A program made the position numbers and the translations under genes. The notes beneath the pieces are model-generated. The model was not told the origin of the DNA, ran no database searches, and saw nothing but the letters and a program-made list of their open reading frames with translations. Shown one piece after another: positions 1 through 8,029 of a stretch of DNA of 52,779 nt (positions are counted from its first letter, which is position 1; every line of letters begins with the position of its first letter). Source of the stretch: Amycolatopsis palatopharyngis (GTDB lineage Bacteria; Actinomycetota; Actinomycetes; Mycobacteriales; Pseudonocardiaceae); assembly GCF_003385185.1 (NCBI RefSeq), contig NZ_PQHZ01000045.1, positions 1 through 52,779 on the forward strand, in the 5' to 3' direction.

Positions 1-150
1 TCCGTCCACACCCCCGAACACCTCGCCACCGTCGCCACCCAACTCAACGGCCGACCCCGCGAAACCCTCGGCTGGGACACCCCCGCCGAAGCCCTCCACC
101 AACTACTCTGCCCCCCACACCAACAAACCAGCGTTGCAACCACCAGTTGA
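1..150 (+). CDS. IS30-like transposase, C-terminal fragment (cut by window edge)
   Basis: Frame 1 is open from the first base to a TGA at 148-150, giving the last 49 residues of a protein. The segment LNGRPRETLGWDTPAEAL is the typical C-terminal signature of IS30-family DDE transposases, which cut and join the ends of their insertion sequence. The catalytic DDE residues would lie upstream, outside the window, so I cannot tell whether the element is intact. Codons are C-rich (acc, ccc, cac, gcc) with many CAA/ACC, slightly unlike the neighbouring genes, which is in keeping with mobile DNA. Other integrase-core families share this tail (IS481, IS3), so the family call is likely but not certain. 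Confidence 0.75.
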   Translation, partial: SVHTPEHLATVATQLNGRPRETLGWDTPAEALHQLLCPPHQQTSVATTS

Positions 151-166
151 AACCACCAGATCGACA
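1..166 (+). mobile_element. Right end of an IS30-like insertion sequence (boundary approximate)
   Basis: The transposase stop at 150 is followed directly by sequence rich in CAACCACCAG / AAACCACCAG (about 139-166), which may be part of the terminal inverted repeat. The matching left end and any target duplication are outside the window, so the outer boundary is inferred. Confidence 0.4.
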
Positions 167-197
167 ACGGCGCTAACTACCCCCATTCCGCTTTGGC

Positions 198-203
198 TAC
201 CCT
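198..203 (+). promoter_or_regulatory. -10 box for leaderless transcription of the HIT gene
   Basis: TACCCT fits TANNNT and ends 6 nt before the ATG at 210, with no Shine-Dalgarno between them. Transcription would start at or next to the A of the ATG. Confidence 0.55.
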
Positions 204-209
204 CGGGCC

Positions 210-638
210 ATGAGTGATCAGTGCCTGTTCTGCGGCATCGTGGCCGGCAGCATTCCGAGTGTGAAGGTGGCCGAGGACGACACGACCTACGCCTTCATGG
301 ACATCAACCCGGCCTCGGACGGGCATCTGCTCGTCGTCCCCAAGAGGCACAGCAAGGACCTGCTCGAGATTCCGGGCGACGACCTGACCGCCGTCACCCT
401 GGCCGCGCAGCGCCTCGCCAAGGTCGCGGTCGAGGAGTTGGGCTCGGACGGGGTGAACCTGCTCAACTGCTGCGGCGCCGCCGCATGGCAGTCGGTGTTC
501 CACTTCCATCTGCACGTGATTCCCAGGTACGCGGACAAGGCCAGGGACCGGCTGACGTTGCCCTGGAAACCGGAGGTCGCGGGCGACATGGACACGATTG
601 CCGCCCTGGGCGCCCGGCTTTCCGCCGGCCAGGGTTGA
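210..638 (+). CDS. HIT family nucleotide-binding hydrolase
   Basis: A 142-residue protein of the histidine-triad superfamily, whose members hydrolyse nucleotide phosphoramidates or dinucleoside polyphosphates such as AMP-lysine or Ap4A in the cytosol. The triad is visible as H98-F-H100-L-H102 in VFHFHLHVIP; the middle histidine region is the nucleophilic site in the family. An N-terminal CLFC pair (C5, C8) resembles the zinc-binding cysteines of Hint-type proteins, and DINPASDGHLLVVPKRH is the usual HIT substrate-pocket segment. Length is normal for the family. The ATG at 210 is chosen because a TANNNT box sits 6 nt upstream and no earlier start gives homology. It is convergent with the PPOX gene and separated from it by a perfect palindrome. 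The exact substrate cannot be read from sequence. Confidence 0.9.
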   Translation: MSDQCLFCGIVAGSIPSVKVAEDDTTYAFMDINPASDGHLLVVPKRHSKDLLEIPGDDLTAVTLAAQRLAKVAVEELGSDGVNLLNCCGAAAWQSVFHFHLHVIPRYADKARDRLTLPWKPEVAGDMDTIAALGARLSAGQG

Positions 639-666
639 CCCCGAGCGGGGCCCCGCCACAACCCGT

Positions 667-690
667 CCGCACTTTCCCGGGAAAGTGCGG
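667..690. terminator. Perfect 24-nt palindrome, probable bidirectional terminator
   Basis: The core CACTTTCCCGGGAAAGTG is perfectly self-complementary with a CCCGGG centre, and G+C-rich flanks (about 643-705) extend the pairing imperfectly. It lies between the convergent HIT and PPOX genes, the usual place for a shared terminator. There is no U-tract. The same core recurs at 52737-52754. Confidence 0.6.
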
Positions 691-708
691 TTGGGGGCGG
701 GGCCGGGG

Positions 709-1146
709 TCAGCCGGCCATGTCGGCGTAGGCGATCACCTTGGTGATCTTCGCCCGGACCAGGTACTCGCCCGGCACGGCGTTGCGCCTGCCGAACTCCT
801 CGGCCCGGTCCTCGCCCATGTAACGGCTGCCGATCATGGTGGCCCAGCGCAACAGCTCCGCAGGGTCCTCCGACAACGACACCGAGCCCCGGAACTGCAC
901 GAAGGAGTAGGGCGGTGCCTGGTCGTCCACGGCCAGGGAGAATCGGGGATCCCGCCGCAATGCCCTGCCCTTCAACGAGGTCGCGCCCGTGTTGAAGATC
1001 AGTTCGGCACCGTGGGTGCCCTCGTGCAGCACGAACCAGATCGGGGTGACATGGGGGGCGCCGTCCGCTCCGGTCACGGCCAGCTTTCCGGTGCGGGTGC
1101 CCTCGGTGGTGAACGCCCACCACTCGTCCCTGCTCATCTCGTACAT
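709..1146 (-). CDS. PPOX-fold (pyridoxamine 5'-phosphate oxidase-like) protein, possibly F420-dependent
   Basis: A 145-residue split-barrel flavin-binding-fold protein. The N-terminal segment GKLAVTGADGAPHVTPIWFVL and the later FNTGATSLKGRALRRDPRFSL follow the pattern of the actinobacterial PPOX-class F420-dependent oxidoreductases (the TIGR03618-type family), where the latter loop contacts the cofactor phosphate. Length is typical. The role would be small-molecule reduction in the cytosol; the substrate is unknown, and FMN or heme-like ligands are alternatives in this fold. The ATG at 1146 has no Shine-Dalgarno but has TATGGT 6 nt upstream on the minus strand, so a leaderless start is likely. 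The gene is divergent from the condensin-like operon, with about 96 bp between them. Confidence 0.8.
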   Translation of the reverse strand: MYEMSRDEWWAFTTEGTRTGKLAVTGADGAPHVTPIWFVLHEGTHGAELIFNTGATSLKGRALRRDPRFSLAVDDQAPPYSFVQFRGSVSLSEDPAELLRWATMIGSRYMGEDRAEEFGRRNAVPGEYLVRAKITKVIAYADMAG

Positions 1147-1152
1147 GACGGG

Positions 1153-1158
1153 ACCATA
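1153..1158 (-). promoter_or_regulatory. -10 box for the PPOX gene (leaderless)
   Basis: On the minus strand TATGGT is followed by 6 nt and then the ATG at 1146. It fits TANNNT, and no ribosome-binding site is present. Confidence 0.55.
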
Positions 1159-1228
1159 TCGAGACCGCGGGCGGCTGGGGGCGAGTGCCGCGGACCGGTC
1201 ACCCGTGCGGGTAGACCGCCACGGCGAC

Positions 1229-1234
1229 TAACCT
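1229..1234 (+). promoter_or_regulatory. -10 box for the condensin-like operon
   Basis: TAACCT lies 8 nt before the GTG at 1243 with no Shine-Dalgarno, so the operon probably begins with a leaderless or nearly leaderless mRNA. No clear -35 is visible. Confidence 0.5.
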
Positions 1235-1242
1235 TGCCCGCT

Positions 1243-2739
1243 GTGCGCGACGACGAGCTGAACGGGGCGGGGCTGGCCGACGAGGCGCTGGCCCGCAGGC
1301 TGAAGGCATTGGCCTGCACGGCTCCCCTGCATGACCTGGACGCACGCAAGGCCAAACTCGACTGGGCTGACGCGACCATCTACCAGATGGCGGAGATCGC
1401 CCTGCACACGATCGACCAGGTCACGATCGCGATGGACTTCGACACCGGCGCCGACCACCAGCAGGTCATCAACCGGTTGCGCCCGTTCATCGCGGCGCAG
1501 GCGCCGGGCAGGCATCCGGACGAGCACGAGCGGGTCGCGCGGTGGGTGCTGGACAACCTGATCAACGTCGGCACCGCGGACCGCGGATTCCGGCGGGTGT
1601 ACGGCAGCGTCGACGCCTCGGGCGCCTACCAGCGGCGCGCGTTCGACTTCAAGCTGCTGGTCGAGCTGGCCGCGCCGGACGGCGAGGTCTACCTGCGCGC
1701 CAGTGACGAGGCCATCAACGTGCTGGTCGGCGCGCTGGACACCGACGTGGAGTCGGCGCAGATCGCCGCCGAGGTGAAGCTCGAGAACCTGATCATCCGA
1801 GGCAGGCTGGCCGACGCCAAACTCGCCGCCGAACAGGCCCGCTACCGCACAGTGCAGTACGGCGAGGTCCTGCGCGCGAAACTCGACGCGACCCGGCGTG
1901 ACGTGCGCGCCGTGGACTGGGACGAGGAGATGCCCGCGCTGCTGGACTCGGCGCTGTCGCACATCGAAGCCCGCTTCCGCGCGGAGAACGCGATCCTGCG
2001 CAACATCACCACCGCACGGGACGAGGCCGAGGATCCCGATCGCAAGCGCAGGGCCGCGGAGCTGGTGGACATCGTCGCCGACTGCATCGGCAGGCACACC
2101 CAGCTGCAGTCCCGCGTGCAGGCCGCGGGCGCCACCTTCCGCGCCGAGCAGGACCGCCAGCAGTTCTCCGGCCCGCCGAGGCGGGCCACCGTCGACCTGT
2201 TCGGCCAGCTGCTGGTGCCCAGCCTGGAACTGCCCATCGCCGACGCCGTGCGCCCGGTGGAGGCGTTCTTCCACGGGGCGGCCGGGCTGGCCGTCCCGAC
2301 CGTTCCGGCGTTGCCCGCGCTGGTGTCGCTGCTGCTGCGTCCGGCACCGGAGCGGGACAAGCTCGTCGGGGAGATCCCGGAACCGGAGCTCATGCCAGCC
2401 GAGTCACTCGACCGCTTCAGTGACGAGCACTGGCGCCGCGCCGACGAACTGCTTCACCTGCCGGACGTGCCCCGCAGGCTGTCCGGGCTGCTCGCCGAGG
2501 CGAGGGAGATCGCGCCGGACGTCGCGCAGCTGGTGGCGCTGCGGGCGGTGCACTCCTACAGCCCGGAGGTGGGCGCGGCCATCCGCCAGGGTGACGAACG
2601 GGCCCTGCTCGCGGTGGACGACGGCACGGTCCTGCAGGATGAGCAGTTCGGCGGCGCCGATCTGCTGCTCACCTCGGCGCTCATCGACCGAGGCGGCGAT
2701 CCGCCGAGTATGGCGGACGAGGAGGGAGAACCGGCGTGA
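1243..2739 (+). CDS. MukF/MksF-like (JetA-like) subunit of an SMC-type complex
   Basis: A 498-residue, largely helical protein and first gene of a three-gene operon ending in a giant SMC-like ATPase. The start is GTG 1243: the open frame runs further upstream, but that part overlaps the PPOX gene and its promoter, while TAACCT lies 8 nt upstream of the GTG. The N-terminal 130 residues (two helical segments, then GYGSV-like beta strands with a charged linker) could be a winged helix; residues 150-300 are long amphipathic helices (AEQARYRTVQYGEVLRAKLD), as in kleisin-type subunits. The assignment as a kleisin-like partner rests mainly on gene order and the overlap with the MukE-like gene. I do not recognise a named domain. 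In MukBEF, MksBEF and Wadjet systems this position is held by the kleisin that bridges the ATPase heads. Confidence 0.6.
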   Translation: MRDDELNGAGLADEALARRLKALACTAPLHDLDARKAKLDWADATIYQMAEIALHTIDQVTIAMDFDTGADHQQVINRLRPFIAAQAPGRHPDEHERVARWVLDNLINVGTADRGFRRVYGSVDASGAYQRRAFDFKLLVELAAPDGEVYLRASDEAINVLVGALDTDVESAQIAAEVKLENLIIRGRLADAKLAAEQARYRTVQYGEVLRAKLDATRRDVRAVDWDEEMPALLDSALSHIEARFRAENAILRNITTARDEAEDPDRKRRAAELVDIVADCIGRHTQLQSRVQAAGATFRAEQDRQQFSGPPRRATVDLFGQLLVPSLELPIADAVRPVEAFFHGAAGLAVPTVPALPALVSLLLRPAPERDKLVGEIPEPELMPAESLDRFSDEHWRRADELLHLPDVPRRLSGLLAEAREIAPDVAQLVALRAVHSYSPEVGAAIRQGDERALLAVDDGTVLQDEQFGGADLLLTSALIDRGGDPPSMADEEGEPA

Positions 2740-3524
2740 AGAACGTCGACGTGGAGTCGGCCGCGCGGCTGATCTCCTTCGGCATGCGGCCGAAGCAGTT
2801 GCCGTCGCGGGACGTGGTGTACGCCGACCTGGTCCGCCGCTACGGCGAGGACAGCGCGTTCAAACAGCTGACGAACTCCGTGGCGGCCGGCCTCGGTCTG
2901 CTGGTGCTGGACGTCAGTGCGCAGGCCGGCGCCGTGCTGGCGGCCACCGACGAGTCGGTGTTCGAGATCAAGATGGACAGCTACGCGCGGCAGAGCAAGA
3001 TCCGCGAGCGCAGGGAGACCGAGAAGGTGTTGCACGGTCTCGTGCATCTCGCCACCGCCGCGCTCGGGTACCCGCGCCCGGACGATCTGGCCAACGACAC
3101 CTACGTCGGCCGGGTCAGTGTCGAACAGGTGGACAGCGTCGTCCGTGAGGCGTGCCGGATACTGGACGAGCGTGCGGCGAAGGCCGAGCAGAACAACGAC
3201 CCGCTCTCCGACGCGCCCGAACTGGAACAGGCCTGGCGAGCCTACGCGCGACGTCCCGCGGCCGCGGCGACCAAGGACGGGCGGATGTCCTCCGACACGA
3301 CCCGGGGAATGGTCGCGCGTGCGTTGCGCTTCCTCGCCGAACAGGGTTTTCTCGTCCAGGTCAGCGGCGAACAGGGTGGGACGTACCGGACCACGCCGCG
3401 GTATCAGGTGCAGGTGCGCGAACTGGCCGCCGACAGCGCGTTCACGGAGCTGCTGGAACTCGACGTCGTCGCCGTGTCCGGCAGTTCGGGAACGCTCCGC
3501 CCGACCATCTCGGACACGTTGTGA
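2736..3524 (+). CDS. MukE/MksE-like (JetB-like) winged-helix subunit
   Basis: A 262-residue protein starting at GTG 2736, whose start overlaps the previous TGA by 4 nt (GTGA); GAGGAGGG at about 2719 serves as Shine-Dalgarno. The N-terminal half (SFGMRPKQLPSRDVVYADLV to about residue 110) and the C-terminal region 190-240 (RGMVARALRFLAEQGFLVQV, then a beta wing and YRTTPRYQVQVREL) look like two winged helices. This is the architecture of MukE, MksE and JetB, the kleisin-bound dimer of these complexes. The tight coupling suggests stoichiometric production with the upstream subunit. The family name is by analogy; sequence identity to known MukE proteins is not obvious by eye. Confidence 0.6.
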   Translation: MKNVDVESAARLISFGMRPKQLPSRDVVYADLVRRYGEDSAFKQLTNSVAAGLGLLVLDVSAQAGAVLAATDESVFEIKMDSYARQSKIRERRETEKVLHGLVHLATAALGYPRPDDLANDTYVGRVSVEQVDSVVREACRILDERAAKAEQNNDPLSDAPELEQAWRAYARRPAAAATKDGRMSSDTTRGMVARALRFLAEQGFLVQVSGEQGGTYRTTPRYQVQVRELAADSAFTELLELDVVAVSGSSGTLRPTISDTL

Positions 3525-3541
3525 ACCAGGGGGACCGGTAG

Positions 3542-6500
3542 ATGTACGAGCTGTCACGAGTACGGCTGCACTCGGTCGGGCCGGCCGGTGCGCGCTACCA
3601 GGACGTCGTGCTCGACCTCAGCGGCGTCGGTCCCGTCGTGCAGGCGCCGACCCAGGACGCGCTGTTCTCCGCCGGAATCCACTCGGTGGACCAGGGACTG
3701 CCCCGCAGGCCCGCACCGGCCAGCGTGCTGTTCCTGGAGAACGGCGGTGGTAAGTCCGTGCTGATCAAGCTGATCTTCTCGGTGATGCTGCCCGGCAGGA
3801 GACAGGTGGTGGGCACGACCAGTACGCGCGTGCTGGAGAAGTTCGTCGGCGCCAAGGACGTCTCGCACGTGGTGCTGGAGTGGCAGCACACCGACACCGG
3901 TCGCAGGCTGATCACCGGCAAGGTCTCCGAATGGCGCGGCCACGTCACCTCCTCCGACCCGGCGAACCTCGTCGACTCCTGGTACTGCTTCCGGCCGAGT
4001 TCGACGCTCGGCCTCGAGTCGCTGCCGCTGGCCGAGGACGGGCGGCTGCTCACCATGTCTGGCTTCGCGGAGAAGGTGGACCACAGCCACCGCGCGGAAC
4101 CCGAGCTGGAGCTGTTCTGGACCCGCAGGCACCACGAGTGGACCGAGCGGCTGGACCAGCTCGGCCTGGACACCGAGCTGTTCCGGTACCAGCGCGCGAT
4201 GAACGCGGGCGAGGGCGAGGCGGCCGATGCCTTCAACTTCAACACCGACGGCGCGTTCGTCGAGTTCCTGCTGAAAGCGGTGATCTCCGAGGACGACCCG
4301 CGTGATCTCGCCGAGGTGCTGCGCACCTATGCCCACAACCTCGGGCAACGCGGCGAACTGGTCGCCGAGCGGGATTTCGTCGAGGGCGCGCTGGAGCTGC
4401 TGGGGCCCCTGTCGGACGAGGAGTCGATGGCTGCCGCCGCGCGGTCGCTGGCCGAGGACGCGCGGGCGCAGGCGCGGACCTTCGCCGACGCGGTCACCGC
4501 CCGCCACCGCATCGAGTCGGAGCGGCTCGACGGTCTCCGGGCCCACGTCGAGGAGACCCACGACGCCGAGAAGCTGGCCGAAGGTGATCACCGAAGGCTC
4601 ACCGCCGTGGTCACCGAACTGCGCCGGATCGTCGCGGACCTGCGCCTGGCCGACGCGGTGACCGCGAAGGAGGCGTGCGACGCCGAACTCGCGCGGGCCA
4701 GGACGACGGCGCAGGCGTGGCGGGAGACCGGCACCGTGCTGGCCCACGTCAACGCTGTGCGTAAGGCCGAGGCCATCCGCGCCCTCGTGGGCGAGCGGGA
4801 ACAGACCGCCAAGCCGGCGTTGGAGGCCAAGAACACCGCGGCGGCCGCGCTGGCCAGGGGACTGCTCGCCCTCGCGCGGGAGGCGGGTCAGCAGGCCGAC
4901 GCCGCCGAGCGGCGGGCTGCTGCCCTGCACGCGGAGGCCGCGGCCAAGCAGTCGGATCGCGACCAGGCCACCGGCATCGCCGCCCGGCACCGCGCTGAAG
5001 CCGCCCAGCTCGCCGAGCGGATCGACGAGGTGACCGGCGAGGTGCGCAGGTCGGTCCGTGCCGGCCTGCTGTCCGCACCGGCGAGCGGGACGGAGATCAG
5101 CGGCGTCGCCGATGCGGCGCAGCGGGCGCGCACCGACGCCTCGACCGCCGTATCCGAGCTGGCCGCGGCGGAGGCGGCACTGGAGGTCGTCGAGGACGAG
5201 CTGACCGACATCCAGTCCGAACTGCACACCGCACGCCAGCGGGTGAACTCCGCAGACAGCGCGGAGCGGCAGGCCACGGCCGAACTGGACAGGGCGCATC
5301 GGCGCACCGACGCCCTCGCCGCGCATCCCCGCCTCGCGGAACTGCTCGGGGGCGACGTCGTGCGCATGGAGACCGACGCACCCGCGTTGTTGAAGCGCCT
5401 GCGCCAGGCCCGTGGCGAGGCCGAGCGGGAGCAGACGACCCTGCGCATGGAGGAACAGGTGGACGAGCGCGCACTCGCCGCGCTCGGCAGCGGGGGCCTG
5501 CTGCCCGCGCCGGCCGAGGTGCAGGCCGCGCTCGACGTTCTGGAGGACGCGGGAGTCACCGCCTGGTCCGGCTGGCGTTATCTGTCCACACTCGACTCGA
5601 AGGCGCGGGAAGCGGCGCTGCGCCGCTACCCCCACCTGGTGGGCGGGGTGCTGCTGAACGACGCGGCGCAGGTGCCCCGTGCGGAGTCTGCGCTCACCGC
5701 GGCCAAACTGCTGCCGGGTGTGCTGCTCGCGGTCGGCACCACCGCGGCCGTCCTCGGGGACGGGCCAGGGGACGGCCCGTCCGGTATCGATTTCCTGGTT
5801 CCCCCCAATCCTGCGATGTACGACGAGGACGCGGCCGACGCGGAGCGGGAGGCGATCGCCGCCCGGCACTCGCGGCGGCAGAAGCAGCTCGAGTCACTCG
5901 CCGCCGCCGTCGAGGTGGACGCGGGCCTGGAATGGAAGCTCACGGCGTGGCGGGAGGACTACCCGGCCGGCGCTGTGGCGGGGCTCGCCGAGGACGCGGA
6001 GAACACCGCGAGCGATCTGGCCGAGGCCAGGTCGCGGCTGGGGGCCGTCGAGTCCAGGGTGGACGAGCTCTCCGCCAGGCGGCTGCGGCTGCGCGAGGGT
6101 GTGCCGCAGCGGCGTGCCGCCCTGCGCACCATCGAGGAACGCACCAGGTCCCTGGACGAACTCGCGGCACGGGTGGCCCGCGTCCCGGAGTGGACCGACG
6201 CCGCGCAGCGGGCTCGGGAGGTGCTCGCCGAGGCCGAGGCGGAGGCGGAGGCGGCCGCGGTGCACGCCGACCGGTTGCGTGCGGACGCCGCCGAGGAGCA
6301 GCGCACCGCCGATGGGCACCGGCGCACGGTCAGCAGCGCCAACGCGGAATTGGCGGAGGTGCCCGGTGGCGGCGCCGTGTCGGCCGACGATCCGGTGCCC
6401 GACGAACCGGTGGACGTCCTGCGGCGGGCGTTTCATGCCGCGGGCGATGCCTACGCGAAGGTGGAGGTCGGCAGCGACCTGCGCGCGGAGCTGGAGCAGG

Positions 6501-8029
6501 CGGAGAGCGCCGAGTCCGCCGCCCGTGCGGCGCTGGAGGCACTCGACGCGGAAGTCCGCGAACAGGCGAGCGCGATGCTGGACACGCCGGACGGTTCCGA
6601 CGCCGCGACCCGGGCCGCGGCCCAGTCCCGTGCGGGCAGGGCGGTGGCCGCGCTGGAGGCCGAGCACAGCGAGGCGATCGGCGTGGTGGCGACGCGAAGG
6701 GCCGAGCTGGAGCAGTTGCCGAAGCAACCGGCTTCGCTGGACGGACATTCCCGCCCGCGCGACGTCGAGCACGGCAGGGAGCTCGTCGAGGCCGCGACGG
6801 CCGATGCCACGGCGGCGGCGAGGGCGCTGGAACGTGCGCAGACGCAGCGCGCCGAGGCCGAGTACGTACTGGAGCGGGCCACCTCCTCCGCCGGTGGTTT
6901 CGCGATGCTCGCCGAAGCGGTGGCGCATCTGTCGAGCGGAAGTGAGCAGAGCGAGGTCTTCGACAGCGACCTCGACACGGCGAGGTCGCGCCACGGTTCG
7001 CTGAACGAGGCGTTGAAGACCGCGGAGGCCGCGGTGGAGCAGGCGCAGTCCAGGGTCCGCGCCGCGGCGGACGCGCTCGCGCAGTACGCCACCGAGAAGC
7101 GGTTCGAGCACCTGGCGAGCCCGGTTCGCCAGCAGATCATCTCGGTCAAACGGGACAGCCTGCCCGCGAGCGCGGGAGAGTGGGCCGCCGCACTGCGGCC
7201 GCGACTGCGGACCCTCACCGACGACCTGGCCCAGATCGACCGGCACCGGTCCGGGATCGTGGCCCGGTTACAGGGCATGGTGGAGGGCGCGCTGCGCATG
7301 CTGCGCTCGGCCCAGCGGCTGTCGCGCCTGCCGGAGGGGCTCGGCGACTGGTCCGGTCAGGAGTTCCTCCGGATCCGTTTCGCCGACCCGGAAGAGAATT
7401 TGCTCGCGGAGGCGCTCGGCGAGGTGGTCGACGAGGCCGCGCTCGGGCGGACCAGCGATGGCCGCGAGGTGAAACGGGACGGCATGTCACTGGTGCTGCG
7501 CGGCGTGCAGGCGGCCGTGCCGAAGGGGTTCCGGGTGGACATGCTCAAACCGGACTCGGTGCTGCGGACCGAGCGGCAGCGCGTTTCGGAGATCCGCGAC
7601 GTCTTCTCCGGTGGCCAGCAGCTCACCGCCGCGATCATCCTCTACTGCACCCTCGCGGCCTTGCGGGCGAACAACCGCGGCAAGATGCGCAACCGGCATT
7701 CGGGGGTGCTGTTCCTGGACAACCCGATCGGGCGTGCCTCGGCCGGGTATCTGCTGGAGCTGCAGCGGGTGGTCGCCAGTGCGCTCGGAGTGCAGCTGAT
7801 CTACACCACCGGCCTGTTCGACGCGGGTGCGCTCAGTGAGTTCCCGCTGATCATCCGGCTGCGCAACGACGCGGATCTGCGAGCCGGACGGAAGTACCTC
7901 TCGGTGGACGCCACCATCCGGGGTGAGCTCGCCGGTCTCGCCGAACCCGACGGCACCGCCCTGATCTCGTCGACCCGCGTGTTCACGAAACCACGCGCGG
8001 CTGCCGAGACGTCTACTGTGGACGGCTGA
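3542..8029 (+). CDS. SMC/MukB-like (JetC-like) coiled-coil ATPase
   Basis: A 1495-residue protein with ABC ATPase motifs at both ends and two long Ala/Glu/Arg-rich coiled coils between, the plan of SMC, MukB, MksB and JetC ATPases that entrap or extrude DNA. Walker A is FLENGGGKS (K71, S72). The ABC signature is VFSGGQQ (S1356-Q1360) and Walker B is GVLFLDNP (D1393). The central region, about residues 650-770 (SGWRYLSTLD, then a Gly-rich loop and IDFLVPPNP), is non-coiled and would be the hinge. The usual catalytic glutamate after the Walker B aspartate is Asn (N1394). The start ATG 3542 has an AGGGGG Shine-Dalgarno 10 nt upstream, 17 nt after the MukE-like stop. Its last 17 nt overlap the convergent lysE-like gene. 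No fourth nuclease (JetD/MksG) gene follows. Confidence 0.8.
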   Translation: MYELSRVRLHSVGPAGARYQDVVLDLSGVGPVVQAPTQDALFSAGIHSVDQGLPRRPAPASVLFLENGGGKSVLIKLIFSVMLPGRRQVVGTTSTRVLEKFVGAKDVSHVVLEWQHTDTGRRLITGKVSEWRGHVTSSDPANLVDSWYCFRPSSTLGLESLPLAEDGRLLTMSGFAEKVDHSHRAEPELELFWTRRHHEWTERLDQLGLDTELFRYQRAMNAGEGEAADAFNFNTDGAFVEFLLKAVISEDDPRDLAEVLRTYAHNLGQRGELVAERDFVEGALELLGPLSDEESMAAAARSLAEDARAQARTFADAVTARHRIESERLDGLRAHVEETHDAEKLAEGDHRRLTAVVTELRRIVADLRLADAVTAKEACDAELARARTTAQAWRETGTVLAHVNAVRKAEAIRALVGEREQTAKPALEAKNTAAAALARGLLALAREAGQQADAAERRAAALHAEAAAKQSDRDQATGIAARHRAEAAQLAERIDEVTGEVRRSVRAGLLSAPASGTEISGVADAAQRARTDASTAVSELAAAEAALEVVEDELTDIQSELHTARQRVNSADSAERQATAELDRAHRRTDALAAHPRLAELLGGDVVRMETDAPALLKRLRQARGEAEREQTTLRMEEQVDERALAALGSGGLLPAPAEVQAALDVLEDAGVTAWSGWRYLSTLDSKAREAALRRYPHLVGGVLLNDAAQVPRAESALTAAKLLPGVLLAVGTTAAVLGDGPGDGPSGIDFLVPPNPAMYDEDAADAEREAIAARHSRRQKQLESLAAAVEVDAGLEWKLTAWREDYPAGAVAGLAEDAENTASDLAEARSRLGAVESRVDELSARRLRLREGVPQRRAALRTIEERTRSLDELAARVARVPEWTDAAQRAREVLAEAEAEAEAAAVHADRLRADAAEEQRTADGHRRTVSSANAELAEVPGGGAVSADDPVPDEPVDVLRRAFHAAGDAYAKVEVGSDLRAELEQAESAESAARAALEALDAEVREQASAMLDTPDGSDAATRAAAQSRAGRAVAALEAEHSEAIGVVATRRAELEQLPKQPASLDGHSRPRDVEHGRELVEAATADATAAARALERAQTQRAEAEYVLERATSSAGGFAMLAEAVAHLSSGSEQSEVFDSDLDTARSRHGSLNEALKTAEAAVEQAQSRVRAAADALAQYATEKRFEHLASPVRQQIISVKRDSLPASAGEWAAALRPRLRTLTDDLAQIDRHRSGIVARLQGMVEGALRMLRSAQRLSRLPEGLGDWSGQEFLRIRFADPEENLLAEALGEVVDEAALGRTSDGREVKRDGMSLVLRGVQAAVPKGFRVDMLKPDSVLRTERQRVSEIRDVFSGGQQLTAAIILYCTLAALRANNRGKMRNRHSGVLFLDNPIGRASAGYLLELQRVVASALGVQLIYTTGLFDAGALSEFPLIIRLRNDADLRAGRKYLSVDATIRGELAGLAEPDGTALISSTRVFTKPRAAAETSTVDG

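Noticed and set aside
598..1242. Upstream extension of the MukF-like frame to 598
   Set aside because: It runs through the PPOX gene and the intergenic region in the opposite sense, has no family similarity, and a TANNNT box supports the GTG at 1243.
3554..5869. Long minus-strand open frame antisense to the SMC-like gene (771 codons)
   Set aside because: High G+C leaves long open frames on both strands. The translation is low-complexity without domains, and the plus frame has complete ATPase motifs.
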